Below are positions 60,064 through 64,000 of a DNA stretch of 64,000 bases, piece after piece. Location: the NCBI RefSeq assembly GCF_902506195.1, contig NZ_LR732817.1, positions 3,191,407 to 3,255,406 of the forward strand. The letters are read 5' to 3'. Position 1 is the first letter of the stretch. Each line of letters starts with the position of its first letter. A program made the position numbers and the translations under genes. This DNA comes from Citricoccus sp. K5. GTDB lineage: Bacteria > Actinomycetota > Actinomycetes > Actinomycetales > Micrococcaceae. Under the pieces are notes generated by a model that ran no database searches, was not told where the DNA came from, and worked only from the letters and a program-made list of their open reading frames with translations.

Positions 60064-60069
60064 TAGAAT
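60064..60069 (+). promoter_or_regulatory. -10 box, leaderless membrane-protein gene
   Basis: TAGAAT, six bases (GGTCGG), then GTG 60076. Confidence 0.55.
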
Positions 60070-60075
60070 GGTCGG

Positions 60076-60675
60076 GTGCCTGCAGCAAAAGCCCCCGCCG
60101 AGACCGCCGCGATCATGTGGAAGCCGATCCTGATCCGCGCGTTGATCGCCGCGATCTTCGGTCTGACCACCGTCTTCCTCCAGGAGCCCGGCCTGCCCGT
60201 CTTGAAGTACGGCCTGGCGGCCTACTTCGTGTTCTCCGGGTCCGGGCTGTGGGAGTACCTGCGCCGGGATCCGGTGCCGGAGAAGATGCGCGGACCGCTC
60301 TCGATCGCCGCGGCCCTCTTCATGGCCGGTGCCATCGCCCTGCTGTTCGCCGGGACTGAGTTCGTGGCGGGGATCATCGCCGCAGTCGCCCTCATCGGCT
60401 CGGGACTGGCGGAGTTCGTGGCATGGCTGCAGTACCGCACGGCCTTCGTGCCGGCCCGCGACCAGCTGTACACGGGCGCGGTGGGCATCCTGTCCGGCGT
60501 CGGACTGCTGTTGTTCCTCCACCTGGACGCGCATGGCCTGCTAGGCATCGTGGGCGGCGGCGCCATCATCATCGCGGTGCTGCTCGCCATCTCCGGCTTC
60601 GGCTTCCGGCACGACGCCGGCCCGGCCGCGCTGGCGGCCCAGAAGGACGAGGGCCCGCGCGCCCCGCGCAGCTGA
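60076..60675 (+). CDS. Hypothetical membrane protein
   Basis: The 199-residue protein has about six hydrophobic segments (about 18-37, 43-60, 75-93, 97-117, 131-148 and 152-172) and a charged tail. I do not recognise the family; the pattern resembles small DUF308-like membrane proteins. GTG 60076 is leaderless, with TAGAAT at 60064-60069. It starts 23 bases after the MATE gene, so it may also be co-transcribed with it. Confidence 0.65.
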   Translation: MPAAKAPAETAAIMWKPILIRALIAAIFGLTTVFLQEPGLPVLKYGLAAYFVFSGSGLWEYLRRDPVPEKMRGPLSIAAALFMAGAIALLFAGTEFVAGIIAAVALIGSGLAEFVAWLQYRTAFVPARDQLYTGAVGILSGVGLLLFLHLDAHGLLGIVGGGAIIIAVLLAISGFGFRHDAGPAALAAQKDEGPRAPRS

Positions 60676-60682
60676 CCGGACG

Positions 60683-60696
60683 TGCTCCCCGGAGCA
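60683..60696 (+). terminator. Possible short hairpin terminator
   Basis: TGCTC-CCCG-GAGCA, a five-base stem with a four-base loop, eight bases after the membrane-protein stop, followed by GTCATTAGGGG. Weak. Confidence 0.25.
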
Positions 60697-60733
60697 GTCA
60701 TTAGGGGCGGTCGGCCCCGTTCTCTACAACGCG

Positions 60734-60739
60734 TAGAAT
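60734..60739 (+). promoter_or_regulatory. -10-like box upstream of the second membrane-protein gene
   Basis: TAGAAT, 105 bases before GTG 60844. The gene has its own SD, so this would be a leadered transcript. Confidence 0.35.
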
Positions 60740-60843
60740 GAGGGGTGCGTCCCGGCCCGAGGCCGACGCGCCACCACACTTTGAGCAGGTCAGGCCCGTT
60801 CTATCGAATCCGGCCCGACCACCCGCAGTACAGGAGATGGTCA

Positions 60844-61350
60844 GTGAGCACGCCCAGCGCCGGTCAGCAGCCCGAGACGTCCCGTCCCGGTGACGCCCGG
60901 CCGGGCCGTGCCCCGGGGCAGGCCACGGGGAAGCCGGAGACGTCGGCTGCCCAGCCTGCCGTGCCGGCGCAGCAGAAGGCCGGGTTCCTGCAGTCCATCA
61001 AGGGGCCACTGTGGTTCTCCTTCGTCCTGGCCCTGGTGGGCGGGGCGGTGGCCACGATGACCGCTTCCGGAGGCTCGGACAACCCGCTGCGTCTCGATCT
61101 CGGGTTGATCGCCTTCGGGATCTTCTTCATCGTCTCCCTCGTGGTCGTGGCGATGCTCCAGTTGGCCGCCAAGGACAACCCCAAGCACCTCTCCCAGGGC
61201 TCCGGCGTGCACCGCTCCTCCGAGGAACTGCACCGGCAGTCCGTCGCCCGGCGCAAGGCCGAGGCCCAGCGCAAGCGGGATGCGGCACGCCAGGCCGACC
61301 AGCCCGAGGGCCGTGACCAGGCCGGCACAGGCGAACCACAGGGGTCCTGA
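60844..61350 (+). CDS. Hypothetical two-TM membrane protein with charged tail
   Basis: The 168-residue protein has a Pro/Gly/Ala-rich leader (1-50), two hydrophobic segments (about 57-76 and 87-110), and a highly charged C-terminus (ARRKAEAQRKRDAAR). I do not recognise it; small actinobacterial proteins of this shape are widespread and unnamed. GTG 60844 follows AGGAG. It ends four bases from the convergent CoA ester lyase gene. Confidence 0.7.
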   Translation: MSTPSAGQQPETSRPGDARPGRAPGQATGKPETSAAQPAVPAQQKAGFLQSIKGPLWFSFVLALVGGAVATMTASGGSDNPLRLDLGLIAFGIFFIVSLVVVAMLQLAAKDNPKHLSQGSGVHRSSEELHRQSVARRKAEAQRKRDAARQADQPEGRDQAGTGEPQGS

Positions 61351-61354
61351 ACCC

Positions 61355-62314
61355 TCAGTAGTGGAAGGTGTCCGAGGGCGCGGGGGCGTGATCGTCCTCG
61401 TCCTCGCGGATCCACTGCACCCCGAAAGCCTCGGCCAGTTCCAGGATCCGGTCCGCCCGGGCCTTGCGCGGCAGATCAGAACCGTTGCGGATGATCCCGC
61501 CGTCCGTGGCGAAGTCGTCCAGGAACTCGTGTGCCCAGGTGATCTCGTCCTGGGACGGGCTCAGCCCCTCGTTGACCACGGCGCACTGCTCGGGCAGCAG
61601 GCAGATCTTCCCCGTCATGCCGAACTCCGCCGTGGTGGCGGCAGCCTCGGCCAGCTTCACGCCCGTGGTGCCGACGGTCGGGCCATCGATCGGGCCAGGT
61701 AGGCCGGTGGCCTTGGCGGCGATGGTGAACTGGCTGCGCGCGTAGGCCAGCGCCAGCGGAGACTCTCCGAATCCGGTGTCCCGCCGGAAGTCGCCGATCC
61801 CGAAGGCCAGCCGGTAGGTGCCCTTCGCCGCGGCGATCGAGTTGATGCGCTGCAGCCCTCGGGCCGTCTCCACCAGTGCGACCACCGGGATGCCCGGCAA
61901 CCGGGCCGCAGTCTCGTTCACGTGGTCGGTGGACTCCACCATCGCCAGCACGACGCCGGCCAGGCCCCCCTCGGGGACCGGCCCGCCCGAGGCGCGGGGC
62001 AGGGTGGCGGCCAGCGCCGCGACGTCCTGCTCCCACCACGAGGAGCCGTAGCCGTTGAGGCGCACCCAGGCCGAGTGCCCGCCGGACAGCCACTCCACGG
62101 CGTTCGCCCGCGCGGTGTCCTTGTCCTGGGGCGCCACCGCGTCCTCGATGTCCAGTACCACGATGTCCGCCGGGGAGTCCTCGGCGGCCGGGAACTTCTC
62201 AGGGTGGACGGCGTTGACCAGTAGCCAGGAGCGCGCCAGGACCGGATCGATCCTCTGGCCGGGGGTGGGGGTGAAGTGGTGCGGGATGGCAGGGATCAGG
62301 GGCGTGGAGCTCAC
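61355..62314 (-). CDS. HpcH/HpaI-family CoA ester lyase (citrate lyase beta-like)
   Basis: The 319-residue TIM-barrel enzyme cleaves acyl-CoA esters such as citramalyl-, malyl- or citryl-CoA using Mg2+. Motifs are IVVLDIEDAVAPQDKDTARAN, WVRLNGYGSSWWEQDV, PVVALVETARGLQRI (metal Glu) and LAFGIGDFRRDTGF. The real substrate is uncertain. GTG 62314 is chosen from GAGG eight bases upstream; upstream reading is not domain-like. No pathway partner lies adjacent. Confidence 0.85.
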   Translation of the reverse strand: MSSTPLIPAIPHHFTPTPGQRIDPVLARSWLLVNAVHPEKFPAAEDSPADIVVLDIEDAVAPQDKDTARANAVEWLSGGHSAWVRLNGYGSSWWEQDVAALAATLPRASGGPVPEGGLAGVVLAMVESTDHVNETAARLPGIPVVALVETARGLQRINSIAAAKGTYRLAFGIGDFRRDTGFGESPLALAYARSQFTIAAKATGLPGPIDGPTVGTTGVKLAEAAATTAEFGMTGKICLLPEQCAVVNEGLSPSQDEITWAHEFLDDFATDGGIIRNGSDLPRKARADRILELAEAFGVQWIREDEDDHAPAPSDTFHY

Positions 62315-62472
62315 GGTGTAATCCTCACGTGGACGGCGATCAGGGACCAGCGCCACGGGCCAGGTCGGGGGACCGGCCGGCGGCGGGCAACAACGGTCGA
62401 CGTGTGCGTCGGGCCTTGACGGCACCGTCCGGGTGAGACGGGAACGGTGTCCCGGGTGGGGACGTGTCGAGC

Positions 62473-63201
62473 CTACTTCTTCTTCTTGCCCTTCTTGGAC
62501 TTCTTCTTCCCGGGCTTGTCCTTCTTCTCCGGCGCATCCTCCAGCGAACCGTGCTCCGAGGCAATCTCGTCCGATGCGGCATCGTACTCCGCATGGTCTC
62601 CGTGGTCTGAGAGCTCACCATGGTCCGGGGACTCCGCAGCTCGCCGGGCCCGGTAGGCCTTGACGTGGGCGCGGTTGGCGCAGTTGGCCTCATCGCAGAA
62701 CTGCTTGGAACGGTTGCGAGTCAGGTCCACGAAGGCGTTGGTGCAGTCCTCTCCGGAGCAGGTCCGCAGCCGTGTCAGCTCGCCGGCCAGGGCCACCTCG
62801 GCCAGCGCCAGGGCCAGAGAGGTGGAGAGGGTCTTCTCCGGGACGTCACTGTCCTGCCCGGCAGCCAGGACCGCGGGCGTGCGGGCCGTGGCCGGTTCGG
62901 GTGCGAACACGTGCACGGGCCCCGCCGAGGCCAAAAGAAGGTTGACGCCCTCGAGGGCGGCACCGATGTCCAGGGCATGGGCGTCCTGCCAGATGCCCGC
63001 GACGGCGGCGCGCAGCTTGCGGACGGAGCGCAGGGTGGCGCTGGAGGGGTCGTCGTCGAAGTTCCAGCCGGGCAGGGCTGCGGGAAGCTCGGCCGGCTGG
63101 TCGAGCCGCTCGGGGAGGAGGCGACCGCCGCGGGGACCGGGGGCCGTGTTGGCAAGCGTCGCGGCCTGGGCCAGACGACTGGTGGTGGTTGCTGAGAACA
63201 T
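62473..63201 (-). CDS. CGNR zinc-finger protein (CANR variant) with lysine-rich tail
   Basis: The 242-residue protein has an N-terminal ABATE-like domain (about 10-145) and a C-terminal CGNR zinc finger (C148, C153, C169, C174). The diagnostic CGNR is CANR here, a rare substitution. A tail of about 50 residues follows, with acidic/His patches and then a strong lysine run (KKKSKKGKKKK), which suggests nucleic-acid or membrane contact. ABATE-CGNR proteins are thought to be stress-related regulators. ATG 63201 is preceded by AAGGA. It is divergent from the TPP-enzyme gene across a 309-base region. Confidence 0.8.
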   Translation of the reverse strand: MFSATTTSRLAQAATLANTAPGPRGGRLLPERLDQPAELPAALPGWNFDDDPSSATLRSVRKLRAAVAGIWQDAHALDIGAALEGVNLLLASAGPVHVFAPEPATARTPAVLAAGQDSDVPEKTLSTSLALALAEVALAGELTRLRTCSGEDCTNAFVDLTRNRSKQFCDEANCANRAHVKAYRARRAAESPDHGELSDHGDHAEYDAASDEIASEHGSLEDAPEKKDKPGKKKSKKGKKKK

Positions 63202-63510
63202 AGTGCGTTTCGTCCTTTTGAGGCTGTCCGGAATTCGGGGATGAATACTTCGGACGGTGACAGCACTGTACGTCCGCTTGGGGGTGCTGATCAGGCGACT
63301 GGCCCTGAAACGGGTAGTGGACAGGAACTCAACAGATCGCATTCAGGGAAGACCACGTGCTCGGTGCGGACGACACATCCGGCCACAGCGCGCGGTGGGG
63401 CCTTGGAGCTGGGGTACTTTGTACAAAGTTTGACCTGCGCGCCGCCCGAGGACCATCTCGGGCCGCGGAGTCGGCATGTCCGGCACCGCCCACAGTCCAA
63501 GGAGTACTGC
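63202..63510. other. Divergent intergenic region, CGNR gene to TPP-enzyme gene
   Basis: This 309-base stretch has no gene. It holds the CGNR gene's ribosome site next to 63201, a 14-base perfect palindrome (63416-63429) followed by a TTGACC -35-like box (63430-63435), and the AAGGAG (63499-63504) of the TPP gene. The part from 63225 to 63400 shows nothing I recognise. Confidence 0.6.
63416..63429. promoter_or_regulatory. Perfect palindrome ACTTTGTACAAAGT
   Basis: A 14-base perfect palindrome upstream of the TPP-enzyme gene, immediately before a TTGACC box. It has the form of a GntR- or TetR-type operator. No regulator gene of these families is in the window. Confidence 0.6.
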
Positions 63511-64000
63511 ATGAGCACTGAACAGACCACGGCCACCACGAAGTCGGCCGGACACGTCATCGTCGACACCCTCGAGGCGCACGGCGTCAAGCGGATCTAT
63601 TCCATCCCGGGTGAGAGCTACCTCGATGTGCTGGACGGTCTGCACCACTCCACCATCGAGAACGTCATCTGCCGCCACGAGGGCGGTGCCGCGTACATGG
63701 CCGAGGCCGACGGCAAGATGAACTCCGTTCCGGGCATTGCCATGGTGACACGCGGTCCCGGTGCCGCCAACGCGCATGTCGGCCTGCACACCGCCTGGCA
63801 GGACTCGACCGCGATGGTCCTGTTCGTGGGCCTGATCCCGTTCGAGCACCGCGGCAAGGAGGCCTTCCAGGAGTTCGACCCGCAGATGTGGTTCGAATCC
63901 GGCGCCAAGCGCGTGATGACCCTGGACCACGCCAGCCGTGCCTCCGAGATCGTGGCCGAGGCCATGTTCGCCGCCACGTCCGGCCGTCCCGGGCCGGTGA
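63511..64000 (+). CDS. Thiamine-pyrophosphate-dependent enzyme (acetolactate-synthase-like), partial
   Basis: The gene is open at the window edge; 163 codons are visible. The N-terminal TPP-binding (PYR) domain is clear: GHVIVDTLEAHGVKRIYSIP, then ICRHEGGAAYMAEADGK with the cofactor Glu, then AMVTRGPGAANAHVGLHTAW and SGRPGPV at the edge. This is the acetolactate synthase/pyruvate oxidase/glyoxylate carboligase family; which reaction cannot be told without the C-terminal domain. ATG 63511 has AAGGAG (63499-63504) six bases upstream. A palindromic operator at 63416-63429 suggests specific induction. Confidence 0.85.
   Translation, partial: MSTEQTTATTKSAGHVIVDTLEAHGVKRIYSIPGESYLDVLDGLHHSTIENVICRHEGGAAYMAEADGKMNSVPGIAMVTRGPGAANAHVGLHTAWQDSTAMVLFVGLIPFEHRGKEAFQEFDPQMWFESGAKRVMTLDHASRASEIVAEAMFAATSGRPGPV

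Noticed and set aside
1-64000. Mobile elements, CRISPR arrays, tRNA or rRNA genes
   Set aside because: No transposase, integrase, spaced direct repeats or tRNA-like cloverleaf was seen anywhere in the window.

Overview
The window is chromosomal DNA from a high-GC Gram-positive bacterium, most likely an actinobacterium of the Micrococcaceae (Micrococcus/Kocuria/Citricoccus type). I infer this from the strong G/C bias at third codon positions, a mycothiol-dependent maleylpyruvate-isomerase-family enzyme, a CGNR zinc-finger protein, an actinobacterial LysG/LysE pair, an RlmC-type methyltransferase, and many genes with a -10 box (TANNNT) exactly 6-7 bases before the start codon and no Shine-Dalgarno, i.e. 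leaderless mRNAs. I see no rRNA, tRNA, insertion sequence, integrase, phage module or CRISPR array. It reads as ordinary, densely packed chromosome with many 1-4 base overlaps inside operons.

Layout: 1-640, the end of a frame-disturbed hypothetical gene. 641-2871, an FtsX-type ABC transporter. 2959-7304, a membrane-anchored HtrA-like protease divergent from a PhoP-like response regulator and its histidine kinase; the shared promoter region holds PhoP-box-like direct repeats facing both ways. 7285-9252, a DUF2975 / small HTH regulator / FAD oxidoreductase operon with an operator set inside its promoter. 9287-13473, an LLM flavin oxidoreductase and a large FAD/Fe-S D-2-hydroxyacid-type dehydrogenase. 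13598-17605, a DUF2087 protein, a holin-like membrane protein, an aspartate-dehydrogenase-like enzyme, and the argP(lysG)-lysE regulator/exporter pair. 17695-22113, small enzymes (NAD(P)-binding, mycothiol-dependent, PhzF, AhpD-like, NUDIX) and a DUF368 polyprenyl-phosphate-translocase-like protein. 22198-27418, a dipeptide-type ABC importer operon with a palindromic operator. 27560-30499, DinB, two VOC proteins and an AraC regulator. 30680-34219, a MacB-like ABC transporter. 34342-35874, a lactate-permease-family carrier. 35881-39616, a four-gene operon (small membrane protein, nitronate monooxygenase, histidine kinase, NarL regulator). 39785-43270, a fused HAD phosphatase/GH65 phosphorylase. 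43425-47358, RlmC, a fasciclin lipoprotein and a membrane-anchored molybdopterin oxidoreductase. 47403-50087, a HEAT protein and two divergent paralogous double-hotdog thioesterases. 50163-53553, an SRPBCC protein, an AlkA-like glycosylase overlapping a metallo-beta-lactamase-fold protein, and a TipA-type MerR regulator. 53803-57773, a heterodimeric ABC exporter. 57834-61350, a CPBP protease, a MATE transporter and two small membrane proteins. 61355-64000, a CoA ester lyase, the CGNR protein, and the start of a thiamine-pyrophosphate enzyme that runs off the window.

The most distinctive material is regulatory. Six intergenic regions carry strong symmetric or direct-repeat operators next to genes whose likely regulators are encoded nearby (PhoP-like, HTH/DUF2975, ArgP, NarL-type) or not in the window (LLM, dipeptide ABC, TPP enzyme). 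No single cluster is clearly an unknown defence or mobile system. The candidates for something undescribed are the membrane protein-nitronate monooxygenase-histidine kinase-NarL operon, the fasciclin/molybdoenzyme pair, and the AlkA-metallo-beta-lactamase pair. All identifications were made by eye from motifs; no database search was run.
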